From Candidatus Adiutrix sp. (lineage in GTDB: Bacteria > Desulfobacterota > Desulfarculia > Adiutricales > Adiutricaceae), in the NCBI GenBank assembly GCA_031285975.1, contig JAITVE010000378.1, forward strand, positions 1-6,987: DNA of 6,987 nucleotides, written 5' to 3'. Position numbers and translations under genes: made by a program. How positions within the stretch are numbered: the first letter of the stretch is position 1; the number at the start of each line of letters is the position of its first letter. Under the pieces are notes generated by a model. That model saw nothing but the letters and a program-made list of their open reading frames with translations. It ran no database searches and was not told the DNA's origin. Below are positions 1 to 6,372 of this stretch, piece after piece.

Positions 1-591
1 ATCAAGGCCGCCTTCCGGCATCTGGCCAAGGCTTATCACCCTGACGCCGCCGGACGGGACCAGACTGATGTGGAAAAATTCATCAATGCCCAAAGCGCCT
101 ATCAAAAGCTGATGAAAAAGGCCGTGGCCCACAACCAGGCCCGCCGCGCCCAGGCCGCCGCGAAACCCGCCCGGACGGCCTCGGCTTCGGCCTCCAAAGT
201 CGCCGCCAACTGGCGTTTTCAGAGCCGCCGCGAAGTGGGCCTCGACGTCTACCTGAGCCTTTCCGTCATCCGCCCGGCCAATGGCGAGTGCAAAGTGGTT
301 CTGCCCTGGCAAGTCCAGGAAGCCTGCCCCCGCTGCCTCGGCCAGGGCCGCACCCTGTCCCACGTTGGCACGGGCGCGCTCTACCGCCCCTGCACTTGCG
401 CCAAATGCGGCGGGCAGGGCGTGGTCAGCCGGGAAAGCCGCCTGGAAGTGAATTTGACCGACATGGTGGGCCGGGAAAAAATCCGCCTGCGCAAAGCCGG
501 CCTCTACAACGCCAAGTCGGCCCTGCGCGGCGACCTGTTCCTGGAAATCAACTGGGTGGCTTCCGCCGAAGCCTGGCCCGCGAATAATTGA
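1..591 (+). CDS. J-domain (DnaJ-like) co-chaperone with a reduced zinc-finger region, 5' partial
   Basis: The reading frame is open from base 1 to the TGA at 589-591, giving 196 residues with the N-terminus cut off by the window edge. A GTG at 70 lies inside the J-domain and is not the start. The first ~38 residues are the end of a J-domain: AYHPDAAG carries the HPD tripeptide (residues 13-15) that stimulates Hsp70 (DnaK) ATPase, followed by a helix with FINAQSAYQKL. An Ala/Lys/Arg/Ser-rich linker (about 38-68) replaces the usual Gly/Phe region. A compact C-terminal part has CPRCLGQG (Cys 109, 112) and CTCAKCGGQG (Cys 131, 133, 136), i.e. two CxxCxGxG motifs instead of the four in classical DnaJ, enough for one zinc site. 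The last ~55 residues resemble a short DnaJ C-terminal beta domain. Probably a cytoplasmic, specialised DnaK co-chaperone rather than the housekeeping DnaJ. Client unknown. It converges on the minus-strand operon. Confidence 0.85.
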   Translation: MKAAFRHLAKAYHPDAAGRDQTDVEKFINAQSAYQKLMKKAVAHNQARRAQAAAKPARTASASASKVAANWRFQSRREVGLDVYLSLSVIRPANGECKVVLPWQVQEACPRCLGQGRTLSHVGTGALYRPCTCAKCGGQGVVSRESRLEVNLTDMVGREKIRLRKAGLYNAKSALRGDLFLEINWVASAEAWPANN

Positions 592-721
592 GTTTTCTCA
601 GCCGACACCAAACTACGGGCCGAAAAAGGTGCCCGTCCACCATGAAAACGGCTGATACCTGCCTAAACTATCCTCTCAACCCCCGCCTCATCAAACTTTC
701 CATCGCCGCTCGGGCGAAAAG
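592..721. other. Non-coding convergent spacer
   Basis: This stretch lies between the J-domain gene stop and the terminator hairpin. An ATG at 641 opens a frame, but it has no convincing ribosome binding site and reads straight through the terminator hairpin into the antisense of the next gene, so I do not call it. No repeats, tRNA or promoter signal stand out. Confidence 0.5.
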
Positions 722-749
722 AAGACGCCGAACCACCGGCGTCTTTTTT
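722..749. terminator. Bidirectional intrinsic terminator
   Basis: Perfect 9-bp inverted repeat: AAGACGCCG (722-730) and CGGCGTCTT (737-745), with a 6-nt loop AACCAC. On the plus strand the stem runs into T744-T749, a T6 tract, so it should end the J-domain transcript. On the minus strand it is followed by CTTTT and lies about 15 nt past the stop of the TIM-barrel gene, so it should also end the five-gene operon. The position between two convergent genes fits this double role. Confidence 0.85.
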
Positions 750-760
750 ATTATGAACGA

Positions 761-1594
761 TTACAGCGGCGTGCGCAGCTTCATTGCGGCGAGGGAAGCG
801 TCCAGGTCGGGGATAGTGTGGGCTTCGAGGGTGAAGCTGGGGTGAAGATTGTGAGCCTTCAAAAGGCGGAAAAATTCGTCGAAATCAATCTCGCCCCAGC
901 CCAGGCCCAGGTGCTCGTCATGCTGGCCGTGGTTGTCGTGGAGGTGCAGGTGGCGAAGGCGGGGCGCGGCTTCGGCAATCCACTGGGGCAGGTTGTGGAG
1001 TGTGGAACCGTCGGCGGCGCTGAACCAGTGGCCCACGTCAAAGCACATGCCCGCCCGTTCCGGCAGGCGTTCCAGGAGGCTCATGATGGCCGTGGGGGAA
1101 CGATCCACCGTGTTTTCCAAAAACAGGCGGGCTTCGGTAGCGACCAGCGCTTCGCCCCAGAGCCGTGCGGAGCGTTCCAGCCAGGGCTCGGCGGGCCGGT
1201 TCAGGCTCTCCGGGTTGCCCGGCCCGCCGCCGCGAATGGAGGCTGCCGAATCCAGGCCGGGCCGGAATTCCGGGTGGCCGATGAGGTGGTCGGGCTCGTA
1301 GATAGCGGCGATTTCCAAGGCCCGCATCAACTGTTCGCGGCCCGCTTCCCAGCGGCGCGCCTCTCCCGCGCCGGGGCGGATGCCGGTGTAGGGCAGGTGG
1401 ATGGCCGCCGCCAGGCCGTGGTCACGGATGGCGACGGCGGTTTCCCTATGCCTGGCCAGGGGCACATCAAAGCCGCCGTGCTCCAGGCCGATTTCAGGGG
1501 CCACCCCGCGCCGGAGCAGTTCCCCAAAGTGTCCGTTATCCCATATCAGCCAGGTGACGAACAGGCTGGCGTAGATGGATGACGGTTTTCTCAT
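761..1594 (-). CDS. Xylose-isomerase-like TIM-barrel protein (sugar phosphate isomerase/epimerase or AP endonuclease 2 superfamily)
   Basis: A 277-residue cytoplasmic protein without a signal peptide or membrane helix. It carries the ordered metal-site signatures of the AP-endonuclease-2/xylose-isomerase-like barrel: HLPY (His66), GHPEF (His107), LENT (Glu160), FDVGH (Asp186, His189), HLHLHDNHG (His215-His222), HDEHLGLGWGEIDF (225-238) and FTLEAH (Glu257, His259). In this superfamily Glu, Asp, His and Glu bind one or more divalent metals for aldose-ketose isomerisation, epimerisation or phosphodiester cleavage; the fold does not fix the reaction. Length is normal for the family. The ATG at 1594 has CAGGAG at 1601-1606 with a 6-nt spacer. 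It starts 37 nt after the small secreted-protein gene and is the last gene before the terminator, so it is probably co-transcribed with the TRAP transporter and may process its substrate. Alternatives are an inosose or hydroxypyruvate isomerase-like enzyme, or a cobamide-remodelling CbiR-type member of the same superfamily. I cannot choose among them. Confidence 0.85.
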   Translation of the reverse strand: MRKPSSIYASLFVTWLIWDNGHFGELLRRGVAPEIGLEHGGFDVPLARHRETAVAIRDHGLAAAIHLPYTGIRPGAGEARRWEAGREQLMRALEIAAIYEPDHLIGHPEFRPGLDSAASIRGGGPGNPESLNRPAEPWLERSARLWGEALVATEARLFLENTVDRSPTAIMSLLERLPERAGMCFDVGHWFSAADGSTLHNLPQWIAEAAPRLRHLHLHDNHGQHDEHLGLGWGEIDFDEFFRLLKAHNLHPSFTLEAHTIPDLDASLAAMKLRTPL

Positions 1595-1631
1595 ACTCTG
1601 CTCCTGTTTAATTTTCCATCGGCCCTTTCAT

Positions 1632-1976
1632 TCACTCGTAGCCTTTCGTCTGTTCGCGCATCAGGCGCCGTTGTTCCTCCCAATGCCTGTCTCTTTCTTC
1701 CTTGGTCAGCCTTTTTTGGGCGGCCTCCACGGCCGACAGTTTTTCAATGAATTCTTCATCGCTGATATTTCCGGCTTCAAACTCTTCAACAAGTTTTTCT
1801 TCCTTCTTATCAAGCTCTTTAAGGGCTTCTTGCTTGTTACGGTCTTGTGCTTCTACTTGTCCGACCTGTTTTCCCTCAACCACTGGTTCATTTTCTTCGC
1901 CGTAGCTAGGCAGAGCCGCTACGAGGAACAAGCCCAAAATCAAAGCTGTCATCATGGGAATTTTTGAAAAAGTCAT
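1632..1976 (-). CDS. Small secreted, charged helical protein of unknown function
   Basis: A 114-residue protein that I do not recognise. Residues 1-26 form a clear signal peptide: a short basic N-terminus (Lys5), a hydrophobic core around LILGLFLVAAL and a likely cleavage after PSYG. The mature ~88 residues are rich in Glu, Lys, Arg and Gln, contain no cysteine, and look like one or two long amphipathic helices or a coiled coil. The stretch FEAGNISDEEFIEKL (66-80) resembles the helix-turn-helix pattern of SHOCT-type oligomerisation motifs, a weak likeness only. ATG at 1976 is preceded by AAGGA (1984-1988) with a 7-nt spacer. Only 16 nt separate it from the dsbI-like stop, so co-translation is likely. 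The gene is visibly AT-richer than its neighbours and uses many AAA, GAA and CTT-type codons. A periplasmic accessory of the DsbI-like protein or of the transporter is possible but unproven. Confidence 0.75.
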   Translation of the reverse strand: MTFSKIPMMTALILGLFLVAALPSYGEENEPVVEGKQVGQVEAQDRNKQEALKELDKKEEKLVEEFEAGNISDEEFIEKLSAVEAAQKRLTKEERDRHWEEQRRLMREQTKGYE

Positions 1977-1992
1977 AGTATTTTCCTTGTGT

Positions 1993-2574
1993 TCAATGCT
2001 TGCGGCGGGCCTGAACCAGGCCGCCCAGGCCCATCAGGGCCACCACAATTATAAAGCCCGCGTAGGCGAAAAAGAGCCATTCGGCCATGTTCAGGCCCAG
2101 GGCGCTCCAGGCGTTGCCGATTTCGCCGCAGACGGCTTCGGGCCGGAAGTGGGCCGGGAACCATTCGTCGAGCTTGAGGCCAAAGGGGAATTCCGTGGGG
2201 GTGGGGCCGCAGAGGCTGAACCAATTGGGGTCGGCGGCCCGGATGTTCTCAATTTCCAGGCGGAAATTCCACAGAAGCCCGCGTATAATCCACCACCAGA
2301 CCACGGCATACCCGGCCAGCTTGAAGACAATATGCTTGGGCTTCATCGCCCCAATCATGGCCCCCAGGAATATGCCCAGCATGGAGACGCGGATGTAGAC
2401 GCAGAGTTCGCAGGGCCGCAGCCCCAGGAACGTCTGGAAAAAGGCCCAGGAAAACAACTCCAGCCCCAGGGCTATGCCGCCGCCCAGAAGCCAGATGGCC
2501 CGCTGATCCTGCCAGCGGCCAAAGGTTCCCCAGAAATCGCCGCGCAATGCGTTCCATATTGACAGCATTATCAA
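1993..2574 (-). CDS. dsbI: DsbB/DsbI-family membrane protein-disulfide oxidoreductase
   Basis: A 193-residue inner-membrane protein. Hydrophobic helices lie at about 28-50, 62-77, 82-102 and 167-187. The order of the catalytic cysteines is that of DsbB/DsbI: LRPCELCVYIR (Cys55, Cys58) at the periplasmic end of helix 1, and a longer second loop with SLCGPTPTEFPFGL (Cys122) and EAVCGEIG (Cys149). The FPFGLKLDEW segment is typical of the DsbI branch rather than E. coli DsbB. The family passes electrons from a periplasmic thioredoxin-like partner (DsbA or DsbL) to quinone. No such partner is in the window. The start is TTG at 2574, 6 nt after GGGAGG (2581-2586) and overlapping the permease stop (TTGA). 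An ATG at 2568, which would shorten the protein by two residues, is 12 nt from the same site and also possible. Either start implies translational coupling to the permease gene. Confidence 0.8.
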   Translation of the reverse strand: MIMLSIWNALRGDFWGTFGRWQDQRAIWLLGGGIALGLELFSWAFFQTFLGLRPCELCVYIRVSMLGIFLGAMIGAMKPKHIVFKLAGYAVVWWWIIRGLLWNFRLEIENIRAADPNWFSLCGPTPTEFPFGLKLDEWFPAHFRPEAVCGEIGNAWSALGLNMAEWLFFAYAGFIIVVALMGLGGLVQARRKH

Positions 2575-5159
2575 TGGGTTCCTCCCAATTTTTCACGCCG
2601 CTTGCGCGTAATCTGCGTGAACATCACCAGGCCCCAGAGGGCGAGGCCGGGCAGGCCGAAAAGCCACTTGGCGGGCTGCCCGGCGGCCACTTCCGTGCCC
2701 AGCACTTCCGTGGGGTCTTCCATGTTCACGCCCAGTTTTTCCAGGTGGCTGTTGATGGCCACGTCGTCCACCATGAGCTTGTCACCATCCCAGAGCAGGA
2801 AGGCCCCGGCGCTTTCCAGGCGCTCTTCGGCGGTGTCGCCGGTGAAGGGCAGCACCACCACCTGGTCGCGGGTTTTGCCGTTATAAAATTCCGTGAACAG
2901 CCGCAGGCGGATAGTCTGCCCCGGCTCCAGCGCGGCCACGGTCTCCATGACCTGGGCGGGCGGCAGTTCCCGGTACGGCGGGTACATGCGGTCGCGGGGA
3001 ACGTCCGGGCGGAAGAGGAAAATCATGGCCGCCAGGAGCAGCACCACTTCCCACCAGCGGGTTTTCGTGAACATGAACCGCTGGGTGGCGCTGGCAAAAG
3101 CCATACAGGCCAGGATGGCCGTCAGGAACACCCAGGCGAAGTGGAAAAACCCCTGAATGCCGATGAGCAGAATTTCCTGATTATACAGGAAAACAAAGGG
3201 CAGCACGGCTGTCCGCAACTCATAGATAAAACCCTGGAGCCCGGTCTTGAAGGGGTCGCCGCCGGATATGCCCGAGGCGGCAAAGGCGGCCAGGGCCACC
3301 GGCGGGGTGGCGTCGGCCATGACCCCGAAATAGAGGCAAAACAGGTGCACGGCGATCAGGGGGATGTCCATTCCGTAGGCCCCCGCGATACCGTGGATGA
3401 CCGGGGCCAGGAGGGTCGAGACAATGATATAGTTGGCCGTGGTGGGCAAACCCATGCCCAGGACGATGGCCAGCATGGCCGTCATGATGAGCACCGCCGG
3501 GAGATAGCCGCCGGAAGCCGCTTCCACCACCCCGGCCAGCACCTGGCCCACCCCAGTGAGGCTCACCGAGCCCACCACAATGCCCGCGCTGGCTGTGGCC
3601 AGGCCGATGCCTATCATGTTGCGGGCGCCGCTGCCAAGACTGTCGAAGAGGCGGAGACCGGAATCTTTCAGGGCCGGGCCCACTGGGCGGCGGTGGATCA
3701 GGGCCACCAGCGGCCGCTGGGTCAGGATGATGAAACCCATGAACAGGCAGGCGTAATAGGCGGCCAGGCCGGGGGACATTTCAAAGACCATCAGCCCCCA
3801 GACCAGGGTGGCGATGGGCAAAAGGTAGTACAGCCCGGAAAAAAGAATCGGAGCCGCCGCCGGAAGGTGCATCAGCGCGTCGCTGTCCCCCTCCGGCAAT
3901 TCCGGGTAGCGCAACGACAGCGCCAGAAGGCCGAGATATCCGGCGGCGAGGAGGGCGCAGAAGAAAAGCCAGGCATAGTCGCCGAACACTGCGGGCACCC
4001 AGGCCGTCAGGTGGTACAGCCCGCCCATGATGACCACCAGCGAGGTGACGGTCAGCCCCCAGCCGAGCAGCTTGGCCCCCAAGGCTTTGCGCGGCCTGGC
4101 GAAACCTTCCAGGCCCATTTTGCAGGCCTCGATGTGGACAATGTACAGCAGCGAGCCATAGGCCAAAATGGCCGGGATGAAGGCGTGCTTGATGATCTGC
4201 GAATAGGGCATGTTGATGTATTCGGCCATCAGGAAGGCGGCCGCGCCCATGACCGGGGGCATGATCTGCCCGTTGGAGCCGGCGGCCACTTCCACGGCCC
4301 CGGCTTTTTCCGCCGAAAAGCCCACCTTTTTCATGAGCATGATGGTCACCGGCCCGCAGGTGAGCACATTGGCGATGGACGAGCCGGAAATCAGCCCGTG
4401 GAGCCCCGAGGCCACCACCGCCGCCTTGGCCGGGCCACCCCGGAGGTGCCCCAGGATGGCGAAAGACAGGGCCGTGAGGTAATTGCCCGCCCCGGCCCGT
4501 TCCAGCATGGCCCCGAAGAGGACGTAGAGGAAGACGAAACTGGCCGAAACCCCCAGCGGCACGCCGAACACGCCTTCCTGAGTCAGCCAGAATTGGGAGG
4601 CGGCCCGGGACAGGCTGGCCCCCTTGTGGGCGATCATGTCGGGAACGAAGGGAGAGTTGCCGAGGAAGGCGTAGGCCAGGAAGGCCATGGCCACGCAGGT
4701 CATGGGCAGCCCCATCACCCGGCGGGTGGCCTCCAGAAGCAGCAGCACGCCCGCCACGGCCACGGCGATATCCGCCGTGGTGGGGATGCCGGGCCGCCGG
4801 GCCAGTTCATTCTGGAAGAGGTACAAATACCCGGCGCAGAAGGCGGCGGCCAGGGCCATGACCCAGTCCTGAATGGGGATGTAGCTCCGGGGGCTGCGCT
4901 TGAGCATGGGGAAGCTGAGATAGGCCAGGAAAAAGGAGAAGCCCAGGTGGAGCGAGCGGGTGGCCGTGTCGTTGAGCACCCCCACGCCGATGGAATAGGG
5001 CAGCGGCGAAGTGATCCACAACTGGAACAGCGACCAGATGACCGGGACGATGAGCAGCACTGAGGCGGATATCCGGCCCGTCGGTTTTCGCCGCCCGGTT
5101 TCTTCCTCAAGCATCCGCTCCACCATGTCGGGATCGGCTATGATGTTGGTCTCGGACAT
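2571..5159 (-). CDS. TRAP transporter permease, fused 4TM/12TM (DctQM) TAXI type with C-terminal DUF3394-like domain
   Basis: An 862-residue inner-membrane protein for secondary, ion-driven uptake of a solute delivered by the adjacent binding protein. Residues 30-166 hold the small-subunit (DctQ-like) helices, and from about 200 to 690 comes the large DctM subunit. Characteristic stretches are SGSSIANVLTCGPVTIML (258-275), AAGSNGQIMPPVMGAAAF (292-309), and the second-repeat LGMGLPTTANY (567-577) and ADATPPVALAAFAASG (615-630). After a helix at about 701-717, residues 718-831 form a soluble domain matching the position and style of DUF3394. A last helix (832-848) and a basic RKRREK tail follow. 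Since basic tails stay inside, that domain should face the periplasm. I chose ATG 5159 because AAGGAG (5165-5170) sits 5 nt upstream. An in-frame extension to 5252 would run through an intergenic hairpin and lacks such a site. The stop overlaps the dsbI-like start. The substrate cannot be predicted. Confidence 0.93.
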   Translation of the reverse strand: MSETNIIADPDMVERMLEEETGRRKPTGRISASVLLIVPVIWSLFQLWITSPLPYSIGVGVLNDTATRSLHLGFSFFLAYLSFPMLKRSPRSYIPIQDWVMALAAAFCAGYLYLFQNELARRPGIPTTADIAVAVAGVLLLLEATRRVMGLPMTCVAMAFLAYAFLGNSPFVPDMIAHKGASLSRAASQFWLTQEGVFGVPLGVSASFVFLYVLFGAMLERAGAGNYLTALSFAILGHLRGGPAKAAVVASGLHGLISGSSIANVLTCGPVTIMLMKKVGFSAEKAGAVEVAAGSNGQIMPPVMGAAAFLMAEYINMPYSQIIKHAFIPAILAYGSLLYIVHIEACKMGLEGFARPRKALGAKLLGWGLTVTSLVVIMGGLYHLTAWVPAVFGDYAWLFFCALLAAGYLGLLALSLRYPELPEGDSDALMHLPAAAPILFSGLYYLLPIATLVWGLMVFEMSPGLAAYYACLFMGFIILTQRPLVALIHRRPVGPALKDSGLRLFDSLGSGARNMIGIGLATASAGIVVGSVSLTGVGQVLAGVVEAASGGYLPAVLIMTAMLAIVLGMGLPTTANYIIVSTLLAPVIHGIAGAYGMDIPLIAVHLFCLYFGVMADATPPVALAAFAASGISGGDPFKTGLQGFIYELRTAVLPFVFLYNQEILLIGIQGFFHFAWVFLTAILACMAFASATQRFMFTKTRWWEVVLLLAAMIFLFRPDVPRDRMYPPYRELPPAQVMETVAALEPGQTIRLRLFTEFYNGKTRDQVVVLPFTGDTAEERLESAGAFLLWDGDKLMVDDVAINSHLEKLGVNMEDPTEVLGTEVAAGQPAKWLFGLPGLALWGLVMFTQITRKRREKLGGTH
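2581..2586 (-). promoter_or_regulatory. Ribosome binding site for the dsbI-like gene, inside the permease gene
   Basis: GGGAGG on the minus strand lies within the last codons of the permease. It is 6 nt from TTG 2574 and 12 nt from ATG 2568. The spacing favours TTG, while codon preference favours ATG. Confidence 0.6.
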
Positions 5160-5164
5160 TTTTT

Positions 5165-5170
5165 CTCCTT
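5165..5170 (-). promoter_or_regulatory. Ribosome binding site that fixes the permease start
   Basis: AAGGAG on the minus strand, 5 nt before ATG 5159. It decides against the longer in-frame reading from 5252, which would add 31 non-membrane residues encoded across the intercistronic hairpin. Confidence 0.8.
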
Positions 5171-5199
5171 TATACAGAAAAATTTTATGCTGTTCAACA

Positions 5200-5227
5200 G
5201 GGAAAAGCGGCCCCTGCCGCTTTTCCC
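5200..5227 (-). promoter_or_regulatory. Intercistronic hairpin between binding-protein and permease genes
   Basis: Perfect 11-bp inverted repeat GGGAAAAGCGG (5200-5210) and CCGCTTTTCCC (5217-5227), loop CCCCTG. It lies in the 101-nt gap between the binding-protein stop (5261) and the permease start (5159). CAACAG (5195-5200) and CTGTTG (5241-5246) could form an outer stem around it with a bulge. No U-run follows it directly on the minus strand, so it looks more like an mRNA-stabilising or partly attenuating element than a full terminator. This would suit high binding-protein and low permease levels. Confidence 0.65.
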
Positions 5228-5260
5228 ATTGTAATTGATGCTGTTGAGGCAACGGGAGAA

Positions 5261-6253
5261 TTACTTCATCAAGCCGACTTCTTTGAAGTATTTCACCGCG
5301 CCGGGATGGTAGGGCACGGAATTGCCTTCCAGCATGTTTTCCGTGGTCAGGGTGGCCAGGGCCGGGTGCAGTTCCTTGAACTCATCGAGGTTGCCGAAAA
5401 CCGCTTTCACGATTTCGTAGGCCACGTCGTCCGACAGGCTGGCGCTGGTCAAAAGGGTGGCGCGGGGGCCGAAAGTGGTCACGTCCGCATCGGTGCCCTT
5501 ATACATGCCGCCGGGGATGACCGCCACCGGGTAGAAGGGGAATTTCTTCATCAGCTCGTCCACTTTGGGGCCCGTGACCGGCACCAGGTGGGAATCGCAG
5601 GTGTTGGCCGCTTCCTGGGTGGAGCCGTTGGGATGGCCGACCACATAGACGTAGGCGTCAATCTTGTTGTCGCACAGGGCCCCGGCCATTTCAGCGGGTT
5701 TCAGGTCGGTGGCCAGCTTATAGGTTTCCGCCGTCCAGCCGTATTCTTTCATCAGCAGTTCCAGGGTGTTGCGGTTGCCGGAGCCGGGGTCGCCAAGGTT
5801 CATGCGTTTGCCGGGCAGGTCGTCAAAGGTTTTGATGTTGGCGTCGTTCCGGGCCACCAGGGTGAAGGCTTCGGACTGGAGGGAGAACAGGGCCCGCAGG
5901 TCTTTATCGGGCCCGGCTTCCTTGAACTGCTCGACGCCGTTATAGGCGTGATACTGGACGTCGGACTGGACGATGCCCACCGACAGGTCGCCCGAGCGGA
6001 GGGCGTTGACATTGAAAACCGACGCGCCGGTGGATTCCACGGTGCAGCGGATGTTATGCTCCTTGGCCCGGCGGCCCTTGTCCACCAGGCGGCAGATAGC
6101 GCCGCCCACGGGGTAGTACGCGCCGGTGACGCCGCCGGTGCCCACGGTCACGAACTGCTGCTGGGCCTGGGCGGCGGGGGCTTCCGGCAGAAGGAACATC
6201 AGGGCCCCGAGGGCCAGCGCGCCGACAAGTTTGGTGGAAAGTCTCGAGGTCAT
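5261..6253 (-). CDS. TAXI-family TRAP transporter solute-binding protein
   Basis: A 330-residue periplasmic binding protein. Residues 1-30 are a signal peptide: basic start (Arg4, Lys8), hydrophobic core GALALGALMFLL, and probable cleavage after AAQA, leaving QQQF at the mature N-terminus. Family signatures follow: VTVGTGGVTGAYYPVGGAIC (35-54), VESTGASVFNVNALRSGD (72-89), GIVQSDVQYHAYNG (93-106), NLGDPGSGNRNT (152-163) and AYVYVVGHPNGS (200-211). Length is normal. It binds an unknown solute and hands it to the fused permease downstream. The mature protein has four cysteines (54, 70, 194, 219), close in pairs along the chain, so two disulfides are plausible, of interest given the dsbI-like gene in the same operon. 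ATG 6253 has AAGGAG (6263-6268) with a 9-nt spacer. The in-frame extension to a GTG at 6373 overlaps the promoter region and puts 40 residues in front of the signal peptide, so I reject it. Confidence 0.93.
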   Translation of the reverse strand: MTSRLSTKLVGALALGALMFLLPEAPAAQAQQQFVTVGTGGVTGAYYPVGGAICRLVDKGRRAKEHNIRCTVESTGASVFNVNALRSGDLSVGIVQSDVQYHAYNGVEQFKEAGPDKDLRALFSLQSEAFTLVARNDANIKTFDDLPGKRMNLGDPGSGNRNTLELLMKEYGWTAETYKLATDLKPAEMAGALCDNKIDAYVYVVGHPNGSTQEAANTCDSHLVPVTGPKVDELMKKFPFYPVAVIPGGMYKGTDADVTTFGPRATLLTSASLSDDVAYEIVKAVFGNLDEFKELHPALATLTTENMLEGNSVPYHPGAVKYFKEVGLMK

Positions 6254-6262
6254 GATTTTGTG

Positions 6263-6268
6263 CTCCTT
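6263..6268 (-). promoter_or_regulatory. Ribosome binding site that fixes the binding-protein start
   Basis: AAGGAG on the minus strand, 9 nt before ATG 6253. It places the signal peptide exactly at the protein's N-terminus. Confidence 0.75.
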
Positions 6269-6372
6269 TACATAGCCCGCGATGGGGGCTTGTTCCGCCG
6301 CAGCGGTGATGAAATGCCGCAAAACAACACGGTCAGGTTCAGAATGAAAAAAACTGCACCGCAATATCCGCA

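Noticed and set aside
588..845. Short plus-strand open frame after the J-domain gene
   Set aside because: It reads through the 722-749 terminator hairpin and into the antisense of the next gene, with no ribosome binding site or recognisable product.
818..1582. A 254-codon plus-strand open frame opposite the TIM-barrel gene
   Set aside because: No recognisable motif. The minus-strand frame carries the full metal-site series of the TIM-barrel superfamily.
1954..2562. A 202-codon plus-strand open frame that begins with a signal-peptide-like stretch
   Set aside because: The start looks like a leader only because it mirrors the AT-rich start of the small secreted gene. The remainder is antisense to the DsbI-like protein, whose cysteine motifs are clear.
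2547..5063. An 838-codon plus-strand open frame opposite the TRAP permease
   Set aside because: Its translation is a low-complexity Gly/His/Gln/Pro-rich string with no family motif. It mirrors a GC-rich membrane protein whose codons avoid stops on the other strand. The minus-strand protein has clear TRAP motifs.
5190..5200. Palindrome CTGTTCAACAG as an operator
   Set aside because: A single 11-bp site inside an operon with no promoter-like sequence around it. It is more simply part of the intercistronic RNA structure.
6274..6290. 5-bp hairpin (AGCCC/GGGCT) near the binding-protein ribosome binding site as a riboswitch
   Set aside because: Such a short stem is expected by chance, and no known riboswitch core is visible around it.
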